This document shows, piece by piece, positions 33,048 to 41,937 of a stretch of DNA of 64,000 bases. Under the pieces are notes generated by a model. The model did no database searches. It had not been told where the DNA came from and was given only the letters and a program-made list of their open reading frames with translations. The translations under genes and the position numbers were made by a program. Numbering within the stretch: the first letter of the stretch is position 1; every line of letters begins with the position of its first letter. Origin of the DNA: Bacteroidota bacterium (GTDB lineage: Bacteria; Bacteroidota; Bacteroidia; Sphingobacteriales; Sphingobacteriaceae); NCBI GenBank assembly GCA_023427985.1, contig JAEYZM010000005.1, forward strand, positions 1 through 64,000, read 5' to 3'.

Positions 33048-33695
33048 ATGAAAAATAGTATCTTACTTTCCATAGCCTCCTTGCTCTTGGTGGTATCCTG
33101 CAGCAATACGGAGCGCGATGCGATGAATCAAAGAACAACAGATCAAATGATGAATGCAAATACGACGTACGATTCGGCGACATTCGGTGCCGGATGTTTT
33201 TGGTGTGTGGAAGCAGTGTTCCAACAACTCAAAGGGGTAGTATCGGTGAGCTCCGGCTACAGCGGAGGAAAAATTAAAAATCCAACGTATAAAGAAGTTT
33301 GCACGGGCTTAACCGGACACGCAGAAGTTTGCAGAATAGTGTTCGACCCGAAAATCATCACGTATAAAGAATTATTAGAAGCCTTCTGGGCAAGCCACGA
33401 CCCTACCACATTAAACAGGCAGGGGGCCGATGTGGGCACGCAATACAGATCGGTGGTTTTTTACCACAACATCGAGCAAAAAGAATTGGCAGAAAAATAC
33501 AAGCAACGCCTCAACGAAGAGAACGTTTTCGGCAAACCCGTGGTAACAGAAATCTCAGAATTGAAAGATTATTACAAAGCAGAAGATTATCACCAAAACT
33601 ATTACAACGAAAATGGCGATGCACCTTATTGTAGTTTTGTGATAGAGCCTAAGTTAGAGAAATTTAGAAAAGCGTTTGCTGATAAAGTAAAATGA
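33048..33695 (+). CDS. msrA: Peptide-methionine (S)-S-oxide reductase, exported lipoprotein
   Basis: A 215-residue enzyme that repairs methionine-S-sulfoxide in proteins. A lipoprotein signal (LLLVVSC, C18) places it in the periplasm. The catalytic motif is GAGCFWCVE (C50), and GYSGG, GHAEVCRIVFDP and YRSVVFYH are family hallmarks. The C terminus contains a cysteine in APYCSFVIEP that can resolve the sulfenic acid. It follows the arsenic cluster but has its own upstream palindrome, so it may be separately regulated, possibly by oxidative stress. Confidence 0.95.
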   Translation: MKNSILLSIASLLLVVSCSNTERDAMNQRTTDQMMNANTTYDSATFGAGCFWCVEAVFQQLKGVVSVSSGYSGGKIKNPTYKEVCTGLTGHAEVCRIVFDPKIITYKELLEAFWASHDPTTLNRQGADVGTQYRSVVFYHNIEQKELAEKYKQRLNEENVFGKPVVTEISELKDYYKAEDYHQNYYNENGDAPYCSFVIEPKLEKFRKAFADKVK

Positions 33696-33765
33696 ATGTG
33701 TTTAGTATTAAGTATTAAGACTTTCGAAATTATAGAGTTTCATATTATTATTTCCAATTAATTAT

Positions 33766-33990
33766 CTAATATTTATTGTAATGATATCTGCTCTGATTTT
33801 TATTCCCAACTATCTTAAACAATTGAAGTTCTACTCCTTTTTTCAAATCTCGGCTTGCAGTAGCAGTAGATAATTCAAGGAAATTAGGATTTTGCTTGAT
33901 AAAGTTATTGGTGCTTAATGCTCCAATTTTTTCAGCAACTAAACTAAGTAATTTGAGTATTTCAGAATCAACTGTATAAGTTGGTTTCAT
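33766..33990 (-). CDS. Small winged-helix DNA-binding protein
   Basis: A 74-residue protein. STATASRDLKKGVELQLFKIV followed by GNKNQSRYHY has the recognition-helix and wing pattern seen in DeoR-like and Fic C-terminal winged-helix domains. There is no Fic domain. A perfect 13-bp inverted repeat ends 2 bp before its start codon, which makes it a likely autorepressor. The target gene beyond itself is not evident. Confidence 0.7.
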   Translation of the reverse strand: MKPTYTVDSEILKLLSLVAEKIGALSTNNFIKQNPNFLELSTATASRDLKKGVELQLFKIVGNKNQSRYHYNKY

Positions 33991-33992
33991 TA

Positions 33993-34020
33993 TTTGATAG
34001 TATCATTTGATACTATCAAA
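33993..34020. promoter_or_regulatory. Operator-like perfect 13-bp inverted repeat
   Basis: TTTGATAGTATCA (33993-34005) and TGATACTATCAAA (34008-34020) are separated by TT. The site directly precedes the winged-helix gene on the minus strand. Each arm itself contains the smaller dyad TGATAGTATCA, so two dimers could bind. Confidence 0.7.
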
Positions 34021-34197
34021 TATAAAAAATAATCAAATTAAATCGAGATTTTAATTCTTACACCTTCCCAAACACGGCCGTTGCTATATATGCCAAGCAA
34101 AGCCAGAGGTGCTAAACTTATATTTACACAAAAGCGATAAACTGTAAATATAGACTATCATATTTTCAGAAAAGCACTCAAATGAAAATATAGATTT

Positions 34198-34662
34198 TTA
34201 TCGCTCGCAAATCTCTTTGAGCTTTTGCATCGCAAGCGGATATTTTTCGTTCATATAATCCACGAAATCATCGCTGGTATCCAGATCCACGGTAACTGTA
34301 GTTATACCATTTTTTTCATTAAACGAATAATTCTCGTATCCATTTGCCCATTTCTCAACATCGGGACCACTTGTAATTTCTTTATCTCCCTGCACTAAAC
34401 CATAATGTTGAATCGAAACAAATTCATTTAGTTTATGCTCAGCAATTCTCGAAACCATACCACCCTTTTCACCGTTTTCATCCACACCTAAAAAAAGAAT
34501 TTTAGAATCTTTCATCCAAGTTCCTTCATAGGTCGATGTGGGATTAAACAATGCAGTCCAGTCTTCGTATTTTTTCTTATCGCTCAAGCCTAACATACAA
34601 TCGTACACTTTCGCAGCAGGAGCATTTATGGCAATTTGGTATTGTAGCTTTTTCATCGTCAT
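34198..34662 (-). CDS. SRPBCC family (polyketide cyclase/START-like) protein
   Basis: A 154-residue protein with N-terminal INAPAAKVYDCMLGLSDKKKYEDW, central PTSTYEGTWMKDSKILFLG and a C-terminal amphipathic helix. This is the activator of Hsp90/START-like SRPBCC pattern common in Bacteroidota. Ligand and role are unknown. The start codon lies 5 bp after the stop of the two-helix membrane protein gene, so the two are co-transcribed. Confidence 0.75.
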   Translation of the reverse strand: MTMKKLQYQIAINAPAAKVYDCMLGLSDKKKYEDWTALFNPTSTYEGTWMKDSKILFLGVDENGEKGGMVSRIAEHKLNEFVSIQHYGLVQGDKEITSGPDVEKWANGYENYSFNEKNGITTVTVDLDTSDDFVDYMNEKYPLAMQKLKEICER

Positions 34663-34667
34663 AAAAT

Positions 34668-34928
34668 TTAATTGTTCGATTTACTACGCTCTTCCAAAAT
34701 CTTTTCCATCTCTTTTAATCTTTTATTTCTCGGATCATTCACCAATTTATAAATCAAGTACAGCGGAATAATACTCAAGAAGCCCCAGGTATTCATTACT
34801 ACTGAATAAATAATAATACCCATCAAAAAGCCTATTAAAACTGCATTCGTAATGGAGAATGATTTCATTTTTTTGATTTCTGATGCGAGTTCTTGCTCAG
34901 ATAATTTAGAGGGGTCTAGGTTATGCAT
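34668..34928 (-). CDS. Small two-helix membrane protein
   Basis: The ATG at 34928 gives 86 residues: a charged N-terminal helix (PSKLSEQELASEIKKMKS), two adjacent transmembrane helices (AVLIGFLMGIIIYSVV and WGFLSIIPLYLIYKLV) and a basic/acidic tail. I do not recognise a named family. It is co-transcribed with the SRPBCC gene. Confidence 0.6.
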   Translation of the reverse strand: MHNLDPSKLSEQELASEIKKMKSFSITNAVLIGFLMGIIIYSVVMNTWGFLSIIPLYLIYKLVNDPRNKRLKEMEKILEERSKSNN

Positions 34929-34952
34929 AAACCAAATTAACAAAATATTTTT

Positions 34953-34995
34953 AAACTCTGCGATCTTTGCGTGAAAACCTTTGCGAGAAACAACC
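34953..34995 (+). repeat. TTTGCG-type dispersed repeat
   Basis: Two units (CTGCGATCTTTGCGTGAAAAC and CTTTGCGAGAAAC) between the two-helix membrane protein and a gene remnant. Confidence 0.8.
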
Positions 34996-35003
34996 TCCTC
35001 TAC

Positions 35004-35129
35004 TCAAACACCCTCTCCAAATTCTCCCAGATACTCGCATACACTTGCCCTTTCGTTAAAACCCGGAACTGCATTCGCATCGCTTTGTGCTTGAATTGTA
35101 GACGCAACGGTCCACAACAAGAGCATCAT
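35004..35129 (-). pseudogene. Remnant of an exported protein (signal peptide only)
   Basis: On the minus strand the frame from ATG at 35129 reads MMLLLWTVASTIQAQSDAN..., a convincing signal peptide with an AQS cleavage site, then stops at 35004 after 41 codons. The preceding codons (KKIFL) extend the signal without a start. It looks like the first ~40 codons of a secreted protein whose remainder is lost at the TTTGCG repeat. Confidence 0.4.
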
Positions 35130-35155
35130 CAAGAAGATTTTTTTTGATTCGCCTA

Positions 35156-35521
35156 CTATTTCGTATTAGAAAGGGCCTGCAAAGCATCTGAAAGCTGGGC
35201 TACAAAATTCACCTGCTTACCTTTGTTGCTTTCATAAATAAAATCTTTTAAACTCGTACTGGTAAATTTTTGAAAATCTCCAATCACGAATAATCGCATT
35301 CTGTAATTCGAAAATTTCTGCAATATCTCACCGGCCAATCCCGATTTTAAATCAAAAAAATCCGAACATAAATTTTTCTCATATATAAGAATTACTTCAT
35401 AGCCCTGATAATACATATTCCCTAAAAGATCTAAAGCATCTTCCGCAGTATTTATAATAATTTCATCCGATATGATTTCGGCAATATTTTTATTCTGAAT
35501 ATTATGTTCAACTATTTCCAT
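35156..35521 (-). CDS. DUF4180 domain protein
   Basis: A 121-residue protein. DALDLLGNMYYQGYEVILIYEKNLCSDFFDLKSGLAGEILQKFSNY matches the DUF4180 pattern, including the conserved DFFDLKSGLAGEILQKF. Function is unknown; some members lie beside transcription regulators. It is flanked by remnants on both sides, with two TTGCA-N7-TGCAA dyads in its upstream region. Confidence 0.8.
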   Translation of the reverse strand: MEIVEHNIQNKNIAEIISDEIIINTAEDALDLLGNMYYQGYEVILIYEKNLCSDFFDLKSGLAGEILQKFSNYRMRLFVIGDFQKFTSTSLKDFIYESNKGKQVNFVAQLSDALQALSNTK

Positions 35522-35687
35522 ATTTAAAAAATGAAATAAAGTAAAAATCGAATAAAAACATAAAATGTATTTAAAAAATTACTAGTTAAAAAAACATAAA
35601 GTAAATTAAGCTTCGTAATGCTTCTAAAATCCAAACGACTTGTTTAGATTTTGTAAATAAATGAAGATTAAAAGTCGAATTCTTCTT

Positions 35688-35732
35688 TTGCATAAATAGT
35701 GCAAATACATATTTTTTGCATTATTTGTGCAA
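35688..35732. promoter_or_regulatory. Two TTGCA-N7-TGCAA dyads in the 330-bp gap upstream of DUF4180
   Basis: TTGCATAAATAGTGCAA (35688-35704) and TTGCATTATTTGTGCAA (35716-35732) have the same 5-7-5 layout, centred 28 bp apart. The pair looks like a two-site operator. The nearest intact gene is DUF4180 (start 35521), about 170 bp away. The rest of the 35522-35761 gap is AT-rich with nothing else evident. Confidence 0.45.
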
Positions 35733-35761
35733 TATAATTTAAACATACCTCAACCCTCCGC

Positions 35762-35828
35762 CCCCTTCGCGAAATAATTGCTTTGCGAACTTTGCGAGAA
35801 TACCTCTGCGAGCTTTGCGTGAAACTAC
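35762..35828 (+). repeat. TTTGCG-type dispersed repeat at the end of a gene remnant
   Basis: Three units (CTTTGCGAACTTTGCGAG, CTCTGCGAGCTTTGCGTGAAAC). The repeat begins exactly where the carboxypeptidase-regulatory-like fragment loses its reading sense. Confidence 0.8.
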
Positions 35829-36502
35829 ACGTTCGTATCCTATGGCCTGTATCAATACGTCGTGATGCCCCGTGGGTATGTCATAGAGTACGAAATTCCC
35901 GAGGGAATCGCAACGCGTGTATTTGTTGATGGAGGGTATGCCGATGGTACCGTAGGGTATGGGAATTTGCGTGTGTTGGTCCTTGATCTGACCTCGAATG
36001 TTTTGTGTGGTTTTTTGCGCAATATGTCCACGATGTTCATCATCAACCAGATTTGTCCCTGCTCATCGAGCTCCAAGACTTGATATTGTTCTATCAATCG
36101 TACGTATTTTCCTTCCGCATTCAACATGCGATATTCCGATACTAATTTATGATTCAGTTTTTCGTCGGAGTTGAATTTCGACATTAATTTCAAAATAGAA
36201 ACCCCGTTCATGCTACAAGTAAGCACATCGTCTAGATGAATTTTCTCTGCAAAAAATTGCTGACCAATTTCTTTGTAATCGCTTTGCTGATAACCCAATA
36301 AATTCCCAAAATTATTCGAATAAAAAATCACCGCCTTCTTCGCCAAATCAAAAATCCCCGTTCCTGAATTACCTAATGCTGCAATACTTTGCAAGGCCTG
36401 TTCGTGTTTTTGAACTTTAGCATAATCCAATTCCTGTTAATTGAATTGATATTGCGAAAGATGCCTGAAGAATATTTCTTGAATGTGTTGGAGTTGCTGC
36501 AT
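35826..36502 (-). pseudogene. Chimeric remnant: PAS-domain gene fused out of frame to a carboxypeptidase-regulatory-like fragment
   Basis: From 36502 the frame reads MQQLQHIQEIFFRHLSQYQFN, then an in-frame TAA near 36440, then a PAS domain (GTGIFDLAKKAVIFYSNNFG ... YRMLNAEGKYVRLIEQYQVL) of the kind that precedes a LuxR-type helix-turn-helix in Bacteroidota. The helix-turn-helix is missing. At about 36026 another frame takes over with AQKTTQNIRGQIKDQHTQIP and later DSLGNFVLYDIPTG and IQAIGYERV, which is the mature N terminus of a CarboxypepD_reg domain. That fragment ends at the TTTGCG repeat. Two unrelated genes have been joined and both are broken. Confidence 0.65.
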
Positions 36503-36573
36503 GATTTGAAAATAAAAAAAAGCGGAATACATTCGCTTCGTAAATATAAAATTTATTCGATAGACTTTATTGC

Positions 36574-37143
36574 TTATGAAATTATAATCATATTATATTT
36601 CACATCTGTACTTTTGCAAATAGGACAGAATACTTTATTTTCTCTACTCAATTCACCTCCACATTCGCATTTTGGTATTATGTATTTAACTCCCTCGTTC
36701 GAAGTGAATTTATTAAACTTACCACATTTTTGACATTGGCAACCGTGTGTACCACATCTTCCTTTTTCGTTATATCCATGCAAAAAGCTGGTAAAATTTT
36801 CTTTGTAATTGCAAGCCAAACAAGAAAATGTACCAGCACCAGCCATTTTGTGAAAATACAAAAAGCCATCATCCTTGACTTTAGGGAAATCGTATGATTT
36901 GTATTCTTTCTTTTTTGGTTTTTCTAATGCTATGTATATTAATGCTGCTATTAAAATAATTGGATAAAATAAAATCATCAATAGTTTAAATAAGATGCCT
37001 TCTAAAATAGAATTTAAACTAGGTGGTTTAATTGATCTAAACTCAACTGAATTATGAAGGCGGAAGCTTATAATAAATCCAATGAAAAGGTAGATTGGCA
37101 ATATTAATCCTCCAAAGGAATTATTTTGAATAAAATCCAACAT
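36574..37143 (-). CDS. Two-helix membrane protein with C-terminal zinc-ribbon domain
   Basis: A 189-residue protein. Two hydrophobic helices (GGLILPIYLFIGFIISF and LLMILFYPIILIAALIYIAL) are followed by a cytoplasmic-type Cys-rich domain: SCLACN, CGTHGCQCQKCGK, CECGG and CPICKS, enough ligands for two zinc ions. I do not recognise a family. It is 21 bp downstream of the zinc-repeat exonuclease gene on the same strand, so the two form an operon. A membrane anchor paired with a nuclease sharing Cys-rich domains suggests a sensor-effector pair, but this is inference. Confidence 0.65.
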   Translation of the reverse strand: MLDFIQNNSFGGLILPIYLFIGFIISFRLHNSVEFRSIKPPSLNSILEGILFKLLMILFYPIILIAALIYIALEKPKKKEYKSYDFPKVKDDGFLYFHKMAGAGTFSCLACNYKENFTSFLHGYNEKGRCGTHGCQCQKCGKFNKFTSNEGVKYIIPKCECGGELSRENKVFCPICKSTDVKYNMIIIS

Positions 37144-37164
37144 TTTATTTTTTTAGAATTAAAA

Positions 37165-38898
37165 CTAAATTAGTTTTAATTTTCTCATTTCCCAAAAGCA
37201 CTTGGCCGTTGCTTCTACATCTGCCATAGCACTATGGGCATTACTAAAATTATAGCCAAATAGTTTTTTATGCAACTCTTCTAATTTTGGCCACTTAAAA
37301 CCATTTAGTCCAGGGATCTTGCAATACTGTACTGAATTAAGCATTGTACACAAATTTTCAAGATTAGTTAATGGGTTTCTGTTTAATGACCTTAAAAATT
37401 CTGCACCTAGTACCTTGGAATCAAAAATTATATTGTGTGCAATTAAGTATTTAGACTTTGAACATTGAACTTCGAAATCTAAAAGAATTTTTACGATTTC
37501 AATACCATATCTAATAGCTTTAGACTGAGAAATACCATGAATTTTAGTTGATTCATCAGTTATTATAAAATCTGATGGCTTTACTATGTGTTCTTTCTTA
37601 GAAATTTGTTTACCATTAGAATCATATAATACCCATGCTATTTGTACAATCCTTGGCCAATTATCTAATTTTGTAACTGGTGCATAAATGTCTTTAGGTA
37701 AACCAGACGTTTCTATATCAAAAAACAAATAATTTGTTTTTGAATCTTTATTTAATAAACCAGCAAAGCGAGAAGTTTTGGTGCACGTCTTACAATTCAT
37801 CGTTACGCAATCACCATTTTCATCAATATCATGAAGGCAATTTGAACACCACCAATATTCAAGACCAAGATCTTGTACATTATCTGATTCGCCACATTTT
37901 TTACAAACCGGCAAATTTACTTCTTCATCTTCTACGGATTCACATGTTATACACTCTTCAGTAACACATACCCCATTTCCATCAATATCATGCTCACAGT
38001 GTGAGCACCACCAATATTCACCACCTAGATCAACCACATCATTAGAATCACCACAATTTTCACATACCGGGCATTCCACTTCTTCAGAATTATCATCTTC
38101 ACAAGCTTCACAATCTTCGGTTGCACATTCACCATTTTCATTAATATAATGATTACAAAAAGAACACCACCAATACTCATCATCTAACTCACTAACATGC
38201 AAATTGTCACCACATTTTTCACATGAAGGCATATCTAAATCTTCTGAATCTTCGATTGTGCAAATTTCACAATCCTCAGTTACACATGAACCAAATTCAT
38301 CAATTACATGCTCACATAATGAGCAACACCAATCACCTTGAGCTGTCTTATACACATATTGCGATTCATTACAAATAACACAATCTGGATAGTCTTCTAT
38401 AATATCTGAATTAATACTTATTTCATATAAATTTAAATGTTCATTAAAAAACTCTTCTGTTGTTGTATAAAAAGGTATTTGTAAAAATTTTTCAACCGAA
38501 ATATTTATGTATTCATTATAATTATCATTTTCATCATCATTTTCTTCAAAAGAACCAATAAGTATATTATTTGAATCACCATGGTGATAATATAAATTTT
38601 CAAGTCCAAACAATTTTAAAATTGTTACTATAATGTATAAATTTTGAAATTGAACATTTGAGCCGAATTGTATGTCAAAATAAAATGGCATACCATATTC
38701 GTTGCTTGTTAGATATTTTATTTCATTATCGTCTAAAAATTTAATTATTCTGTAAAAGTGAGGTACATTCACATTTATTACTAGATCACAACCTATATAT
38801 AATTTTGCATATTCTTTCGCAATTAATATATCAAGTAAATCAGAATTTTTCATATACTCATTAAAATGCAATTTAATATCTTTAGTTCCTTTAGCCAT
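37165..38898 (-). CDS. DEDDh 3'-5' exonuclease with four tandem zinc-binding repeats
   Basis: A 577-residue protein in three parts. Residues 1-168 are acidic and unrecognised. Residues ~170-372 are four 53-residue repeats with a CxxC, a WWC/CC-SxC-x-H, a C and a final Cx4-5CxxC, e.g. EYWWCSHCEHDIDGNGVC. Residues ~388-577 are a DnaQ-like exonuclease: D394/E396 in FFDIETSG, D493 in AHNIIFD, H555 and D560 in HSAMAD, so all DEDDh residues are present and it should degrade DNA or RNA from the 3' end. It is divergent from the SNF2-methyltransferase-nuclease operon and heads a pair with the membrane zinc-ribbon gene. Confidence 0.85.
   Translation of the reverse strand: MAKGTKDIKLHFNEYMKNSDLLDILIAKEYAKLYIGCDLVINVNVPHFYRIIKFLDDNEIKYLTSNEYGMPFYFDIQFGSNVQFQNLYIIVTILKLFGLENLYYHHGDSNNILIGSFEENDDENDNYNEYINISVEKFLQIPFYTTTEEFFNEHLNLYEISINSDIIEDYPDCVICNESQYVYKTAQGDWCCSLCEHVIDEFGSCVTEDCEICTIEDSEDLDMPSCEKCGDNLHVSELDDEYWWCSFCNHYINENGECATEDCEACEDDNSEEVECPVCENCGDSNDVVDLGGEYWWCSHCEHDIDGNGVCVTEECITCESVEDEEVNLPVCKKCGESDNVQDLGLEYWWCSNCLHDIDENGDCVTMNCKTCTKTSRFAGLLNKDSKTNYLFFDIETSGLPKDIYAPVTKLDNWPRIVQIAWVLYDSNGKQISKKEHIVKPSDFIITDESTKIHGISQSKAIRYGIEIVKILLDFEVQCSKSKYLIAHNIIFDSKVLGAEFLRSLNRNPLTNLENLCTMLNSVQYCKIPGLNGFKWPKLEELHKKLFGYNFSNAHSAMADVEATAKCFWEMRKLKLI
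37785..38391 (-). repeat. Four in-gene tandem repeats with exact 159-bp period
   Basis: The conserved block encoding WWCSxC recurs at 37844, 38003, 38162 and 38321, each 159 bp apart. The exact period and strong DNA similarity (GAACACCACCAATATTC-like core) indicate recent tandem duplication of a 53-residue zinc-binding module. The first (N-terminal) unit is the most diverged. Confidence 0.9.
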
Positions 38899-39101
38899 TA
38901 TTGAAATAAAAGTTAATTATTATAAGAATTAATAGTTGATAAAAATATTATTCGACAAAACATCATCTTAATTTTAATTTCTATAAAACACACAAGATAG
39001 TTAGAGAAAAAAATAAGATAACCCAAGTTAGTATATTTAAATTTTATTTATTGATAAAAATTAAATATAATTGAACTCATCTAACATAAACTGCAAATTA
39101 A

Positions 39102-41936
39102 ATGATTACACCCTACCAAGCAAAGTACTATGCTTATGAGCTTTTGAAACGCGCGAGTTCAGATTCTTCAGAAAAGTTCGGTGCAACTTTGATGGATGCT
39201 CAGGTAGAATTAAATCCTCACCAAGTAGAGGCTGCATTATTTGCGTTTAAATCTCCCTACTCGAAAGGAGCTATACTTGCTGATGAGGTTGGATTGGGGA
39301 AAACCATTGAGGCAGGTATCTTATTAAGTCAACAATGGGCTGAGAACAAAAAACGAATCCTCATCATTTGCCCTTCTTCCCTAAGAAAGCAATGGGTAAA
39401 CGAACTCGCGGATAAATTTTATCTCAAATCTGAGGTAATGGAAAATAAAACCTTCAATGCAAAATACAAAGAAGGTAATACCAATCCTTTTGATGATGGT
39501 AAGACTATCAAAATATGTTCGTACCAATACGCCAGCAGGAAAACGGATTTCATTCAACTAACATCCTGGGATCTGGTTGTACTAGATGAGGCGCATTATC
39601 TACGTAATGTCCACAAGAATCCTGAAAGCATCGCAGCTAAGATTAAAAATGCTATCAAAGATTACAAGAAGGTATTGCTAACAGCTACCCCTCTTCAAAA
39701 TCGATTAGATGAGCTATACGGACTTGTAAGCATAATTGACCAAACTGTATTCGGAGACATTAAGACCTTCAGGAAACAATATGTAAATGGCGAAGTAGAC
39801 CTGGTAGAGCTAAAAGATAAACTCAAGCCTATCATTCATCGAACATTAAGGCAAGATGTTAGGGAGTTTGTGCCATACCGTGAACGAATTCCCATCACTC
39901 AACAGTTTGTACCAACAAAGGAAGAAAAACAGCTATACAACAATGTTTTGGAGTACTTGCGGAGCGAGACTATTTACGCACTTCCCAGAGGACAAAGACA
40001 CTTGATGGAATCGGTAATGTTCAAGTTACTTGGGTCGTCATCATTTGCAATTGGCAAAACACTTGAAGCGTTAATTAAACGACTTAACTACATGCTGGAG
40101 CACTCCAAAATTGTGGAGGAGGAAATCATAAGTTGGTTTGAAGAGGAGTACGAAAACTTTGATGATGAGCGTGACGATTCGGATACCGAATCAGACGAAA
40201 CCGTTACCGAAATTTCAATCCTCGACAAAGAGAACATTGAACGCGAGATTGCAAATTTGACGGAGTACTTAATGCTGGCGAATAGTATTGAGCACAACGA
40301 AAAAGGCGAAAAACTAATCGTTGCCTTGGATACTGGTTTCGGGAAGTTGAAAGAGCTTGGAGCAAACCAAAAGGCTTTAATATTTACTGAATCTACACGC
40401 ACCCAACAATACTTGTTTGATCGTTTATCTAAGGAGAAATACAAGGGTAAGGTGTTACAATTTAATGGCAACAATAACGATGAGCTTTCTAATTCAATTT
40501 ACCAAAAATGGGTCGCAGACAAAAACAACTATGGAAAGCTAACTCACTCAAAAAGTGTTGATATAAGAAACGCTTTGGTTGATGCTTTCAAAAGTGATGA
40601 TTACCAGATTATGATCGCAACTGAAGCTGCTGCCGAAGGTATCAACTTACAGTTTTGCAGCATGGTTGTAAACTATGATCTACCTTGGAATCCACAGCGT
40701 ATTGAACAGCGTATTGGTAGATGTCACCGTTACGGACAACTTCATGATGTTGTGGTGGTAAACTTCTTGAATAGTGAGAATGAAGTAGAGAATCGTGTAT
40801 TTGAATTACTTGAGCAGAAATACAACTTGTTCCAAGGTGTATTTGGTTCATCAGATCATGTGTTAGGTAGCATTGAAAACGGTGTTGACTTTGAAAAGCG
40901 CATGTTGGAGGCATACAAAAAGTGCCGAACTAAAGAAGAGATTGATGCCTACTTCAAAGCCCTGGAGGAGGAATTTAAAGATGCAATTGATCAAAGGATT
41001 AAGGAAGTACAAAGTGTACTTTTTGAAAACTTCGAAGGAAGTGTAATTAACAAGCTCCGTATTACATACTCCGAGACAAAGACTTTCCTGGAGAAATTTG
41101 AAAAGTGGCTTTGGGATATAACCAGATACTATCTTCAAACGTTAGCAGAATTTGAAGCCGAAGACTTCACCTTCACATTGCATGAAAATGGTGATCGTTA
41201 TACACTAAATAAAAAGCGCACGGATGCCCGCCATTACCGAATACAAAGTGATGTAGCCCAAAAATTACTTGCAAGAGCTAAAGGCGAAACAACAGAAAAG
41301 GCACACTTGATTTTTGACCTTACATCTTCACCAATTCGGTATCGTGAATTGGAGGAACTGAAAGGAACTAAAGGTTTGATTAAAATTAGCAACCTGGCTG
41401 TAAGCTCCGACATAGAGGAGCACGACACGTTGATATTAACTGGCTCTACCAAAGACAAGAAAACGTTGACAGAACAAAATGTACGCGACCTATTGAATGT
41501 AACTATCCAAACTGACAAGTTCGCCAAATTCGAGCTTGATGAGTTGGAAAAGCAGCATCAAAAAAATAAAAAGGATAAACTTGATTTTCTTGAAAAATCA
41601 GATGCGGCATACATGCAACGTGAGTTCACCAAGTTCGAAAGTTGGGCTGATGACAAAATCAGAGCACTTGAAATAGACCTGAAAGAAGAACGCAACAAGT
41701 TACGCGAACTAGAACGTGAACAACATAAAGAAAACATACTCGCAGAGGAATTAATCGAGCTTCAGGACAAAATCTCTAAGATCAAACGTAAATACAATCG
41801 TTTACGCCAAGAAATCTATGACCGTGAAGATGAAATTAACGATCAACGCGATAGCATGATAGCTGAAGCGAAAGGCAAACTAACCCGAACCATTAAGGAA
41901 GAAGAACTATTCACCGTATCATTTGAAATCATTTAG
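39102..41936 (+). CDS. SNF2/RapA-like helicase of a restriction-type operon
   Basis: A 944-residue SF2 ATPase. Motif I is ILADEVGLGKTIEAG (K67), Walker B is VVLDEAHYLRN (D162-H165), SAT is LLTATPLQNR, and motifs V-VI are EAAAEGINLQF and RIEQRIGRCHRYGQ. This is the RapA/HepA side of the SNF2 family. Residues ~810-935 are highly charged and predicted coiled coil (repeated ELEREQHKENILAEELIEL-type heptads). It is the first gene of a three-gene operon, one base before the methyltransferase start, so it likely works with it on DNA. Confidence 0.9.
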   Translation: MITPYQAKYYAYELLKRASSDSSEKFGATLMDAQVELNPHQVEAALFAFKSPYSKGAILADEVGLGKTIEAGILLSQQWAENKKRILIICPSSLRKQWVNELADKFYLKSEVMENKTFNAKYKEGNTNPFDDGKTIKICSYQYASRKTDFIQLTSWDLVVLDEAHYLRNVHKNPESIAAKIKNAIKDYKKVLLTATPLQNRLDELYGLVSIIDQTVFGDIKTFRKQYVNGEVDLVELKDKLKPIIHRTLRQDVREFVPYRERIPITQQFVPTKEEKQLYNNVLEYLRSETIYALPRGQRHLMESVMFKLLGSSSFAIGKTLEALIKRLNYMLEHSKIVEEEIISWFEEEYENFDDERDDSDTESDETVTEISILDKENIEREIANLTEYLMLANSIEHNEKGEKLIVALDTGFGKLKELGANQKALIFTESTRTQQYLFDRLSKEKYKGKVLQFNGNNNDELSNSIYQKWVADKNNYGKLTHSKSVDIRNALVDAFKSDDYQIMIATEAAAEGINLQFCSMVVNYDLPWNPQRIEQRIGRCHRYGQLHDVVVVNFLNSENEVENRVFELLEQKYNLFQGVFGSSDHVLGSIENGVDFEKRMLEAYKKCRTKEEIDAYFKALEEEFKDAIDQRIKEVQSVLFENFEGSVINKLRITYSETKTFLEKFEKWLWDITRYYLQTLAEFEAEDFTFTLHENGDRYTLNKKRTDARHYRIQSDVAQKLLARAKGETTEKAHLIFDLTSSPIRYRELEELKGTKGLIKISNLAVSSDIEEHDTLILTGSTKDKKTLTEQNVRDLLNVTIQTDKFAKFELDELEKQHQKNKKDKLDFLEKSDAAYMQREFTKFESWADDKIRALEIDLKEERNKLRELEREQHKENILAEELIELQDKISKIKRKYNRLRQEIYDREDEINDQRDSMIAEAKGKLTRTIKEEELFTVSFEII

Positions 41937-41937
41937 G

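Noticed and set aside
37785..38391. Possible CRISPR or non-coding tandem repeats
   Set aside because: The 159-bp units are in frame and encode a conserved Cys-rich module of the exonuclease.
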